This document shows positions 1 to 5,932 of a stretch of DNA of 10,774 bases, piece after piece. Positions within the stretch are counted from its first letter, which is position 1; the number at the start of each line of letters is the position of its first letter. The translations under genes and the position numbers were made by a program. The stretch is taken from the NCBI GenBank assembly GCA_963577065.1, contig CAUYXJ010000093.1:1-10774 (forward strand), written 5' to 3'. Source of the stretch: CAUYXJ01 sp963577065 (GTDB lineage Bacteria > Chloroflexota > Dehalococcoidia > Tepidiformales > Tepidiformaceae). Under the pieces are notes generated by a model. That model did not search any database, had not been told where the DNA came from, and worked only from the letters and a program-made list of their open reading frames with translations.

Positions 1-177
1 CACTACGCGGATATCGGCGATGTTGTCGCGACCCTCGAGTTCGGCAAGGACCACGTCTTCGCGCCCCACCAAAAGGAGCTCGACCCCGAGCTTCTGGGCG
101 GCCATGACCGACCCGTCGACAACCTCTTTGGGACCGTGGTCACCGCCCATCGCGTCCACGGCAATTCTCGGTTTCAT
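1..177 (-). CDS. plsX: Phosphate acyltransferase PlsX, N-terminal part (runs off window)
   Basis: PlsX makes acyl-phosphate from acyl-ACP and inorganic phosphate, the first step of the PlsX/PlsY route to lysophosphatidic acid; it is a cytosolic, membrane-associated enzyme. The 59 visible residues begin MKPRIAVDAMGGDHGPKEVV, and the IAVDAMGGDHGP block at residues 5-16 is the family's N-terminal signature. The next strand (ELLLVGRE) also fits. The ATG at 177 overlaps the upstream methyltransferase TGA as ATGA, so translation is probably coupled; I see no separate strong Shine-Dalgarno sequence. The usual actinobacterial neighbour rpmF does not directly precede it. The remaining ~80% of the protein lies left of position 1. 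Confidence 0.9.
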   Translation of the reverse strand, partial: MKPRIAVDAMGGDHGPKEVVDGSVMAAQKLGVELLLVGREDVVLAELEGRDNIADIRVV

Positions 178-935
178 TGCGGCGCTCGCTCCGCCACCAC
201 AATCAGTCGCTCGCTCGCGTTCGTCAATGGTCCGAGCGCATAGTCGCCATAGACGCTGAGCGAGCGCAGGCCCGCAGCCTCGAACAGCAGATCGAGCTCG
301 AATCGTGTGACGTACCTGAGCCGGTGCCGGCTGCAGACGCTGGCGCGCACGCCGTCCGCACCGGTCGTCTCGTAGACAACGCGCAGAGCCCGCGTCTGCT
401 CCGCAAGGTCGTCCTCGCGGCGGTGCCAGACGACGAGCGGCTCGCCCTCGAACTCGCCGGAGAAGGCGAGGATCGGCTGACCGGCTTCGGCGGGGTCGAG
501 CCAGTTCGCGGGGCCGGGGACATCGATCGCGACCCGCCCTCCCGGGGCCAGCGCAGCGCAGACGGCCCGAAGCGTTGCACGTTGCTCGGCTGCGTCGGCG
601 CAGTAGAGGAAGACGTCGTTGGAGAGGATGACCGCCGCGAATGCCGCCGCCGGCAGCTCCGCCCCAGGGAGGCGAGCCTCCATGAAGGTCGCCTCGAGGC
701 CCTCATCGGCGGCGCGTTCGCGCGCGATGCGAAGCATCGAAGGCGAGGGGTCTATGCCGGTGATGGCGTAGCCCGCACGGGCGAGAGCGAAGGCGATGCG
801 GCCGGTGCCGGCACCGATCTCGAGAATCGGCCCACCCAGATCCGCCGCGAAGGGCAGCCAGAACTCCAGGTCCTCGCCGCCCGCGCCGTGGACCGCGTCG
901 TAGAACTGGGCGTCGACGGCGTAGAGGGCCTCCAT
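174..935 (-). CDS. Class I SAM-dependent methyltransferase
   Basis: A 253-residue Rossmann-fold methyltransferase with unknown substrate. Motif I is ILEIGAGTG at residues 37-45, followed by the acidic ribose-binding residue in GIDPS (D62). A motif-II/III-like stretch covers 101-112 (AVILSNDVFLYC), and LAPGGRVAIDVP at 129-140 is the typical post-III strand. The frame is open to 1040, but I chose the ATG at 935 because the residues before it look non-coding and a TTGACC-17-TAGGCT promoter ends seven bases upstream. This predicts a leaderless or near-leaderless mRNA. The stop overlaps the plsX start by four bases, so the two are co-transcribed. Methylation of a small molecule is inferred from the fold only. 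Confidence 0.85.
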   Translation of the reverse strand: MEALYAVDAQFYDAVHGAGGEDLEFWLPFAADLGGPILEIGAGTGRIAFALARAGYAITGIDPSPSMLRIARERAADEGLEATFMEARLPGAELPAAAFAAVILSNDVFLYCADAAEQRATLRAVCAALAPGGRVAIDVPGPANWLDPAEAGQPILAFSGEFEGEPLVVWHRREDDLAEQTRALRVVYETTGADGVRASVCSRHRLRYVTRFELDLLFEAAGLRSLSVYGDYALGPLTNASERLIVVAERAPQ

Positions 936-942
936 CGCCGCG

Positions 943-971
943 AGCCTAGGTAGGAGTGGGGGGGCGGTCAA
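943..971 (-). promoter_or_regulatory. Sigma70-type promoter of the methyltransferase-plsX unit
   Basis: Read on the minus strand, TTGACC (971-966) and TAGGCT (948-943) are separated by exactly 17 bases. The -10 box ends seven bases before the ATG at 935, so transcription would start at or next to the initiation codon (leaderless), a layout common in actinobacteria. The box match and spacing are seen directly; activity is inferred. Confidence 0.6.
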
Positions 972-1066
972 TAATTCGCGCCTGCTACCTTTCGCTGCGA
1001 GCTTGTGGGCTCGGCGGAGCGGGCGGAGAATCGCCGCCAATCACTGCCAAAGATGGAGGCCCGCTG

Positions 1067-1603
1067 ATGACTGCCAGCGCCACCGACCTCGAAGAAGCGA
1101 TCCGCGAGGCGGCCGACGAGCGCGCCATTCGGCACGTGCTCACCTGCTACCCACGGGCGATCGATCGGTTCGACATGGAGCTACTGCGCACCGTCTATCA
1201 CCCCGATGCCTACGACGACCACGGTAGCTACAAGGGCGATGTCGAGGGCTTCGTCGCTTTCCTCAACGAGGTCCTGCCCCGGTTCCAGTCGACGCAGCAC
1301 TTCCTCGGGAACACGCATATCGAGCTCGATGGGGACGTGGCCCATACCGAGACCTACTGCCAGGCGTTGCACCGACTTGCGGGAACCGCTGAGGCGCCGC
1401 CCGCCGACAGCGTGACCGGGCTCCGCTACGTCGATCGCTTCGAGCGCCGCGATGGCGAGTGGCGCATCGCCCGCCGCCAGATCGTGATCGACTGGTCCCG
1501 GACCGACCCGATCGTCGGAGGGCCCAGCGAGCGTTCACCCGATACGGAGTACGGGCGTCGCGATCGCAGCGATCCCGTGTATCACTTCGGCCGCGGAGAC
1601 TAG
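1067..1603 (+). CDS. SnoaL/NTF2-like (SnoaL_4) family protein
   Basis: A 178-residue protein of the NTF2-like superfamily, close to the SnoaL_4 type found beside actinobacterial catabolic dehydrogenases. Family features are CYPRAIDRFDMELLRTVYHP (residues 27-46), DAYDDHGSYKG (47-57), the TQHFLGNTHIELDGD strand (76-90), and RYVDRFERRDGEWRIARR (120-137). These folds form a small cone-shaped pocket, and members act as ketosteroid isomerases, cyclases, dehydratases or dioxygenase small subunits; which applies here cannot be told. The ATG at 1067 has GGAGG seven bases upstream (1055-1059), so the longer open frame from 956 was not used. It is divergent from the methyltransferase across 131 bases. 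A weak TACCTT box (986-991) is the only -10 candidate I saw. A hairpin follows the stop. Confidence 0.85.
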   Translation: MTASATDLEEAIREAADERAIRHVLTCYPRAIDRFDMELLRTVYHPDAYDDHGSYKGDVEGFVAFLNEVLPRFQSTQHFLGNTHIELDGDVAHTETYCQALHRLAGTAEAPPADSVTGLRYVDRFERRDGEWRIARRQIVIDWSRTDPIVGGPSERSPDTEYGRRDRSDPVYHFGRGD

Positions 1604-1631
1604 CTGTAGCAACCAGAGCGGTTGTTTACAG
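1604..1631. terminator. Interrupted hairpin between convergent genes
   Basis: CTGT (1604-1607) pairs with ACAG (1628-1631) and CAACC (1610-1614) with GGTTG (1620-1624), leaving a small internal loop and a five-base apical loop. It starts on the base after the SnoaL-like stop and lies just before the zinc-ribbon stop, so it could end transcription in both directions. There is no T-tract, so efficiency is uncertain. Confidence 0.4.
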
Positions 1632-1635
1632 GCGG

Positions 1636-1818
1636 TCAACGCGCCGGAGGCCCCTCGTTTCGGGAGCGAACCGCTCCCGGGATTGCGCGCGCGCACTGCA
1701 GGCAGAGCCAGCCGTCGTCGCTGCGAGGGTCGAGATAGGCGTCGCCGCCGCAGTGGCCGCAGCTGCGGGGGCGCAGGCGCAGCCTCGGGACACTCGGGGC
1801 CGGGTCGTTCTTCGCCAT
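1636..1818 (-). CDS. Small four-cysteine zinc-ribbon protein
   Basis: A 60-residue protein with the ribbon CGHCGGDAYLDPRSDDGWLC: Cys20 and Cys23 form the first knuckle, Cys39 and Cys42 (CLQC) the second, 15 residues apart. This spacing and the aromatic Y28/W37 are typical of rubredoxin-like zinc ribbons that bind one Zn. The N-terminus is basic and proline-rich and the C-terminus is disordered-looking. The ATG at 1818 has GGAGG nine bases upstream, which favours it over the ATG at 1878. It stands alone, convergent with the SnoaL-like gene. Single-domain ribbons of this size are common in actinobacteria and mostly uncharacterised; nucleic-acid or protein binding is a guess. Confidence 0.7.
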   Translation of the reverse strand: MAKNDPAPSVPRLRLRPRSCGHCGGDAYLDPRSDDGWLCLQCARAIPGAVRSRNEGPPAR

Positions 1819-2160
1819 CGGTCGCCGCCTCCAGGAAGCGATCGTGGCGGTGAGTCCAGGGATCTCCGCGGCGGGCATGGCACTGATCGCGAGACCACCA
1901 CTTCGGTCGGGATCACTCCCGGTTGGTCCCGCCCGTCCACGATCGGACTCGCGGGGGCCGAAGTGAAGCCGCTCGGGTAGCTTCGAGCTAGGTTGAAGAG
2001 GCCTGGTCCGAAGCAGAGCCCGAACATCGCTGGCGCGAGTTTCTTGGGGTGTCGAGCAGGCGAAGAGCGACTCTCCTGCGTAGCACGCGGTGGATCGTAG
2101 AAATACGCGCGCGGGCTGGGTGTACGGTATCCCGGCACGCCGCTACCGGAGGTTCTAAAC
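1819..2160. other. Intergenic stretch between divergent genes
   Basis: These 342 bases separate the zinc-ribbon gene (minus) from the DUF1353 gene (plus). I found only Shine-Dalgarno sequences at the two edges: GGAGG at 2148-2152 for the plus gene and its counterpart near 1828 for the minus gene. No convincing promoter pair, RNA or small gene was seen. Open frames crossing it have unnatural residue composition. Confidence 0.5.
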
Positions 2161-2778
2161 ATGACGGAGGCATCTGTCTGGAAAGGGTCCTTCGTTGACT
2201 CGACCAATTGCGACCCGTTGGATCCGAAAGCCTGTCCGCCCTTAGAGCGGATCGAGTTGATCCAGGTCGACCGGAAGACGTTCGAACTCAACTCCTCCCT
2301 GACGTACATCGGCGATACGAGGGTGAAGGACCTGCCCGTCGCAGCACGCACGGTTGGCCCCGGCACTCTGCCGACTACCGACCTGGCGTCCGTACCCGCG
2401 GTGCTTCGCTGGTTCGTTGGTCGCTACGGCGTCCATACGCCGGCGGCGCTCGTCCACGATCGTTTGATCGGCTCGACCTCAGTCCCCGGTGTGAGCGACA
2501 AGGATGCCGATTCCTTCTTCCTCGACATGCTTCAGGCGATTGGGGTGAGATTGCTGCGCCGGCGCTTGATGTGGACCGCGGTCACGTTCGGTACACGATG
2601 GCGCAACCCTGGCTGGAGGCGATGGTTGATCGTCCTCTGGGCGATTGCGGGTATTGCGGGAATCGGGGCGTTTTTCTTCGGGGTAACAGCGCTGGCGTTC
2701 GGGGTCCTTGGACCGTTCCAGTGGCTGGCGCTGGCGGGGATCGTACCGCTGCCGGCATCAGCGCTCTGGGGGAGGTAA
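2161..2778 (+). CDS. DUF1353 domain protein with C-terminal membrane segments, ended by an early stop
   Basis: The 205-residue product has an N-terminal soluble DUF1353 domain. Its landmarks are TTDLASVP (residues 72-79), LRWFVGRYGVHTPAALVHDR (82-101) with the family's conserved H99-D100, and ADSFFLDML (116-124). DUF1353 is known from phage and bacterial genomes without an assigned function; the conserved T/D...HD residues suggest a metal or catalytic site. From about residue 155 the protein is strongly hydrophobic, with two likely membrane helices (156-184 and 187-203). The ATG at 2161 has GGAGG eight bases upstream. The TAA at 2776 falls inside what looks like a longer coding frame, described in the next entry. 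The 205-residue form may be functional or truncated. Confidence 0.75.
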   Translation: MTEASVWKGSFVDSTNCDPLDPKACPPLERIELIQVDRKTFELNSSLTYIGDTRVKDLPVAARTVGPGTLPTTDLASVPAVLRWFVGRYGVHTPAALVHDRLIGSTSVPGVSDKDADSFFLDMLQAIGVRLLRRRLMWTAVTFGTRWRNPGWRRWLIVLWAIAGIAGIGAFFFGVTALAFGVLGPFQWLALAGIVPLPASALWGR

Positions 2779-2955
2779 TGGCGCGCTGGCGTCCTGGCGG
2801 CCATCAGCGCGGTCTGGCTCATACCGCCGACGTTAGTCGGTGGAGCGGGCTTCGCCGTCTATCTGGGCCTCGAGTACGTGGTTTCGAAGGTGGTCTCGAA
2901 GCTCTTCTCCACGCAGCGAGCGGGGACCGAGCCCCGGGGCTACGAACAATTCTGA
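2779..2955 (+). pseudogene. In-frame continuation of the DUF1353 gene after TAA
   Basis: Reading on in the same frame past the TAA at 2776-2778 gives 58 further sensible residues before TGA at 2953. They include a third hydrophobic segment (AGVLAAISAVWLIPPTLVGG) and an amphipathic, charged tail (YVVSKVVSKLFS). Composition matches the preceding membrane region far better than a random downstream frame would. A single C-to-T change (CAA to TAA, Gln to stop) would explain the interruption. No start codon with a ribosome site serves this segment alone: the ATG at 2778 is in another frame. It is either a nonsense-mutated tail, a base-call error, or an unneeded extension. Confidence 0.5.
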
Positions 2956-3275
2956 ACCCTTCGCAGTGAATGAGATCCCATGTCTGCGGCGGCGGGCGAC
3001 CCCCGGCTGGCGCTGGTAGGGGCGAGAAGCGATCCGACCAGCGCCCTCCAGCCTCCTAAGCGCCGCGGGCGCACGACCGGACTCGCGGAGGACGAGGGCT
3101 GGCGGGCTCCCAAGGTTCCGGGTGAACACTCGGAAGGGCCCTAGTACTCACTCAGGAAAGTGAGCGTTGATGACTGAATCGTCGGCGGAGCGCGATTGCA
3201 GATTAGATGGAGGCCTCGGAGGGAAACATAATCGAACGCGGAGTTCTTTTAGTAAGTACTGGCTAAGGCCCTTTC
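2956..3275. other. Intergenic stretch with one operator-like inverted repeat
   Basis: These 320 bases carry no gene I can support. Short plus-strand frames at 2980-3144 (54 residues) and from about 3169 (44 residues) have no ribosome site or recognisable sequence. The one structured element is CTCACT-caggaa-AGTGAG at 3147-3164, a perfect 6+6 inverted repeat with a six-base centre. It resembles the ACTCACT-type half-sites bound by some TetR-family repressors, but no regulator gene is in the window. Confidence 0.4.
3147..3164. promoter_or_regulatory. Inverted repeat, possible repressor operator
   Basis: Perfect 6-bp arms CTCACT (3147-3152) and AGTGAG (3159-3164) around a six-base centre. The arm sequence and size suit a dimeric TetR-like repressor. 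It is not followed by a recognisable gene, so it may be a leftover of a lost neighbour. Confidence 0.25.
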
Positions 3276-3767
3276 CTATCGCTCTCTCGCGTCGGCGGCG
3301 ATGAACTCGAGCTGGCGATCGGTCATGCGCTCGACGGCGAAGGCGCGGAAGACGACACGCGCGATTGCGAGGAAGACCCGTGGACCGGTGAACACCTCTT
3401 CACTCGTGAGGGCACAGCCGTCCGGGCGAGGCTCGACCTCCCAGGCGTGGCTGGCCCGGACCCAGAGGTACTTGGCGGCCCAGGCGACGCGGCGGCCGTC
3501 GTCGACCTCAACAACCGTGAGGTCGAACACGGGCCGGAACGGACCGCGACGCACCTGTTCGCGGTACCTCCGGCCCAACGCCCACCAGCGGCCGTCAGCC
3601 GGTGGTGCGTCACCGACCGGCTGGATCCATTGAATGTAGCGGTCGCGCACGGGCCAGCGCGGCAGGTCCGTCAGCGCCCGCCAGACCGCCGCTCGAGAGG
3701 CGGCCACGGCTCGCGTCCGGCGTACCACGAGGCGACCGGGAAACAGCCGGTTGAGTGGAACGTTCAC
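3276..3767 (-). CDS. SRPBCC (polyketide cyclase/START-like) family protein
   Basis: A 163-residue protein with the helix-grip SRPBCC pattern. An N-terminal strand and helix (RLVVRRTRAVAASRAAVWRA, residues 12-31) is followed by LTDLPRWPVRDRYIQWIQPV (32-51). The antiparallel strands are WWALGRRYREQV (61-72), FDLTVVEVDDGRRVAWAAKY (81-100) and SHAWEVEPRPDGCALTSEEV (106-125). A long C-terminal helix lies at 128-158. Such proteins bind hydrophobic ligands in a deep cavity; the ligand here is unknown. The start is GTG at 3767 with no clear Shine-Dalgarno; a TAAGCT box (3782-3777 on the minus strand) lies ten bases upstream, but no -35 matches. It is transcribed alone, away from the SDR at 4152. Confidence 0.75.
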   Translation of the reverse strand: MNVPLNRLFPGRLVVRRTRAVAASRAAVWRALTDLPRWPVRDRYIQWIQPVGDAPPADGRWWALGRRYREQVRRGPFRPVFDLTVVEVDDGRRVAWAAKYLWVRASHAWEVEPRPDGCALTSEEVFTGPRVFLAIARVVFRAFAVERMTDRQLEFIAADARER

Positions 3768-4151
3768 GAGCGCGGTAGCTTACCGGAGAAAGAGGGCCCG
3801 GCGCAGCCTCCTGCTCCAGCGTGAGCGGCGTCGGCACTGCGACGCTCGTCGTCAACTCCGACTGCAACCGAGCGTGCACGTCGGCCGAACACGCTGATCG
3901 CCTCGACGCTGCCTCCTAACTACGCGACGGCCGCGGCGCGACCCGTTCCCACATGGTGCGCACGCCCCCCCCGCCGCGAACCCGCTCCGGTATCCTCGAT
4001 AACGCGATGCGGGGCGAGGAGGTCGCGCGATTCATGGCCGACCTTCTGCGCGAGGGCCTCGAAGCGTGGACGAGCGCGGAGATCAACGTCGCAGTGGCCC
4101 GTCGAGCTGTCATTACGCCAACCGGCTGGGGTTCTTTGAGGGGGCCTGACC
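3768..4151. other. Intergenic stretch between divergent genes
   Basis: These 384 bases separate the SRPBCC gene (minus) from the SDR (plus). The first ~220 bases show nothing I can name. A TATCCT box lies at 3991-3996, ten bases before the ATG of the possible remnant described next. The last bases carry a purine-rich GAGGGGG (4138-4144) that serves as the ribosome site for the SDR. Confidence 0.4.
4007..4149 (+). pseudogene. Possible remnant of a SnoaL/NTF2-like gene
   Basis: From the ATG at 4007 the frame reads MRGEEVARFMADLLREGLEA followed by WTSAEINVAVARR. This resembles the first helix pair of SnoaL-like proteins, which often carry an LEAWNxGD-type motif. The frame then loses family character. 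A different frame reads HYANRLGFFEGA and stops at TGA 4147-4149, two bases before the SDR start, a spacing usual for an operon neighbour. Together they could be the two ends of a gene with a large internal deletion and a frameshift. The evidence is composition and motif resemblance only. The 4007 frame stays open into the SDR until 4336, but that part is a shadow. Confidence 0.25.
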
Positions 4152-4967
4152 ATGGGATTTATCGACGGGCAATCGGCGATCGTCACCGGCGCCGCGCAGG
4201 GCCTGGGCGCGGCGTTCGCCGAGGCGCTTGCGGCAGAGGGCGCGACCGTCACCCTCTGCGACGTGAAGCCATCGGTCGAGACTGTGGCGGCCGGGATCAA
4301 GGAACGGGGCGGCAGCGCGCAGGCCCTGATCGCTGATGTCTCCGAGCGCGAGCAGGTCGAAACCGTGGTCGCCGCAGCGGTCGAGGCTGGCGGCGGGCTC
4401 GACCTTCTCGTGAACAACGCAGGCAAGTGGACGCAGAGCCTGGTGACCGACGAGTGGGAAAAGGCCCTCGCCGATTGGGACCTGATCATGGACACGAACC
4501 TCAAGGGCGCGCTCATGTTCGGGCGCGCCTGCGTGCCTCACCTGATCGCCCGTGGCGGCGGCAACATCGTGAACATCAGCACCTACTACGTCCTGCCTGC
4601 GCGCAGCGGGGGCACGAACCCGCCCGGGACGGACCTCTATGCCGCCTCGAAGTGGGCGCTGAACGGCTTCACCCAGTCATGGTCGCAGGTGCTCGCGGAG
4701 CACCGCATCCGCGTGAACGCACTCTGCATGGGTGCCACCGACACAGCGATGTTGCGCGGCCTATTCCCCGGCGACCCGCCCGCTGACTTCGCCGCAACGT
4801 GGATGAAACCGGAGCAGATCGCAGGCCAGCTGCTGGACATTCTGCGCGAGGGCCCCGACGGCCGTACGGGCGAGAACATCGGCGCTTGGGTGGGCTACCC
4901 CGTCGAGCTGGGGCCGCGCAAGCCACCCCACGAGACGATCACGGGTTCGCCGCCGCCGGAAGCCTAG
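4152..4967 (+). CDS. Short-chain dehydrogenase/reductase (classical SDR)
   Basis: A 271-residue classical SDR with all catalytic elements: the cofactor turn TGAAQGLG (residues 12-19), NNAG (88-91), N116, S143 in NIST, and YAASK (Y163, K167). D37 at the end of the second strand favours NAD(H) over NADP(H). The C-terminus (249-271) is longer and more proline-rich than usual. The substrate cannot be read from sequence; oxidation of a secondary alcohol or reduction of a ketone is the family reaction. The ATG at 4152 follows GAGGGGG at 4138-4144. Its TAG (4965-4967) shares bases with the TAG of the opposite-strand kinase gene in the palindrome CTAG. It is likely a single-gene unit, possibly with the decayed remnant upstream. 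Confidence 0.9.
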   Translation: MGFIDGQSAIVTGAAQGLGAAFAEALAAEGATVTLCDVKPSVETVAAGIKERGGSAQALIADVSEREQVETVVAAAVEAGGGLDLLVNNAGKWTQSLVTDEWEKALADWDLIMDTNLKGALMFGRACVPHLIARGGGNIVNISTYYVLPARSGGTNPPGTDLYAASKWALNGFTQSWSQVLAEHRIRVNALCMGATDTAMLRGLFPGDPPADFAATWMKPEQIAGQLLDILREGPDGRTGENIGAWVGYPVELGPRKPPHETITGSPPPEA

Positions 4968-5863
4968 CGCGCGAGCCACCAGGCCGCTGGCCCGCCACTC
5001 AAGAGGTCGTGGCCTGCGAGGATGGCGGTGCTCCGTTCGCGGAAGTTGGCGAGCTGCTCGGGGTAGAAATCGGCCGCCCAGAGCACGCTGTCCCAGCTGC
5101 TCATGGCCACGTGGAGTGTGTAACGCGGCCAGAAATCGGGTGGGGGCTCGGACGCTTCGAAGTAGCCCACGAGACAGCCATGCGCGAACGGCCGACTGAC
5201 GGGCAGCGTGAACCAGGGAAGCTTGCGGAACTCCTCGTAGGCGTCGCCGTAGTCGCTGCGGTTGAAGTCGATCAGCGCCACGAACCGCCCGTCCCGAAGG
5301 ACGACGTTTGCCGGATGGAAGTCATCGTGCTGGAAAACGATTGCTGCCTCATCAAGGAGGGGGAGGTTCCTGCGCACGAAAGCCTCGGCTTCGGTCTCGC
5401 CCGCGAAGCCAAGCCCACGCTCGCGGACGGCCGCCGATCTCGTCACGTACTTCGCCCGCCGCTCGGCCGCCCAGTTCGGGAGACGAGGTGTGGGCGCGGC
5501 GTGGACCTTGCGGAGCTCGCCGCCTGCCTCCACCCCGGCCTCGTAGCACGCCGCGTCGGTCATTTCCGGCAGCGCCACCTCCCCATCAGTCCCGGCGACG
5601 TAGCGCAGGACCGTGTAGACCAGCGCCCCGCCCTCGGCCAAGCCGAGGGCGACGGGCTCCGAGCTGCGCACGCCCCTCGCCCGTAACTCCCCCAAGGCCA
5701 CGAAGTCGCGTCGCCGGCGCGCCTCGTGCGCGATGGGTGCGATTCGCAGCACGAAGGCCGGACTGGCGTTGATGTACAGCACGAACTTCGTGTCGGACGA
5801 GTAGCCCGCGTCGAGGGGCTCGATGCTCGTCACGGTCGCGAGCGCGGGCTCGCGTTCCACCAT
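4964..5863 (-). CDS. APH/choline-kinase-like phosphotransferase family protein
   Basis: A 299-residue protein of the aminoglycoside phosphotransferase / kinase-like fold. The catalytic loop is HDDFHPAN (residues 179-186: H179, D181, N186 in the Brenner pattern), and the metal-binding DFG-like aspartate is D199 in IDFNRSDYGD (198-207). The N-lobe begins with the glycine-rich LDAGYSSDTKFVLYI (17-31). The family phosphorylates hydroxyls of small molecules with ATP; the substrate is unknown and antibiotic resistance should not be assumed. The first ATG is at 5863, but coding character continues eight codons upstream (IDLRTAEA) to an ATA, with GGAGG 12 bases before it, so the true start is uncertain. 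The gene is divergent from the amine oxidase and tail-to-tail with the SDR. Confidence 0.85.
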   Translation of the reverse strand: MVEREPALATVTSIEPLDAGYSSDTKFVLYINASPAFVLRIAPIAHEARRRRDFVALGELRARGVRSSEPVALGLAEGGALVYTVLRYVAGTDGEVALPEMTDAACYEAGVEAGGELRKVHAAPTPRLPNWAAERRAKYVTRSAAVRERGLGFAGETEAEAFVRRNLPLLDEAAIVFQHDDFHPANVVLRDGRFVALIDFNRSDYGDAYEEFRKLPWFTLPVSRPFAHGCLVGYFEASEPPPDFWPRYTLHVAMSSWDSVLWAADFYPEQLANFRERSTAILAGHDLLSGGPAAWWLAR

Positions 5864-5895
5864 CGCCTCGGCGGTGCGAAGATCTATGGGCCTCG

Positions 5896-5926
5896 TTGAC
5901 CTCCGCCGGAAAGCACCGCCAAGGAT
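5896..5926 (+). promoter_or_regulatory. Possible promoter of the amine oxidase gene
   Basis: TTGACC at 5896-5901 is followed after 19 bases by AAGGAT (5921-5926), which ends six bases before the ATG at 5933. This mirrors the leaderless arrangement in front of the methyltransferase. The spacing is long, and AAGGA could instead be the ribosome-binding site (seven bases from ATG), so the call is weak. Confidence 0.35.
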
Positions 5927-5932
5927 GACCGC

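Noticed and set aside
177..953. 258-codon plus-strand open frame opposite the methyltransferase
   Set aside because: Arg/Glu/Asp-rich shadow of a GC-rich gene with no recognisable motif; the minus-strand frame has clear SAM-binding motifs and a promoter.
1626..2366. 246-codon minus-strand frame covering the zinc-ribbon region
   Set aside because: It reads the zinc-ribbon gene in the wrong frame and has no motif; the 60-residue frame has the four cysteines and a ribosome site.
2208..2969. 253-codon plus-strand frame overlapping the DUF1353 gene
   Set aside because: Composition is unnatural and the overlapping frame holds the DUF1353 motifs and membrane helices.
2980..3144. 54-codon plus-strand ORF (MSAAAGDPRLALVGARSD...)
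   Set aside because: No ribosome site, no family resemblance, Pro/Arg/Gly-rich composition typical of random GC-rich sequence.
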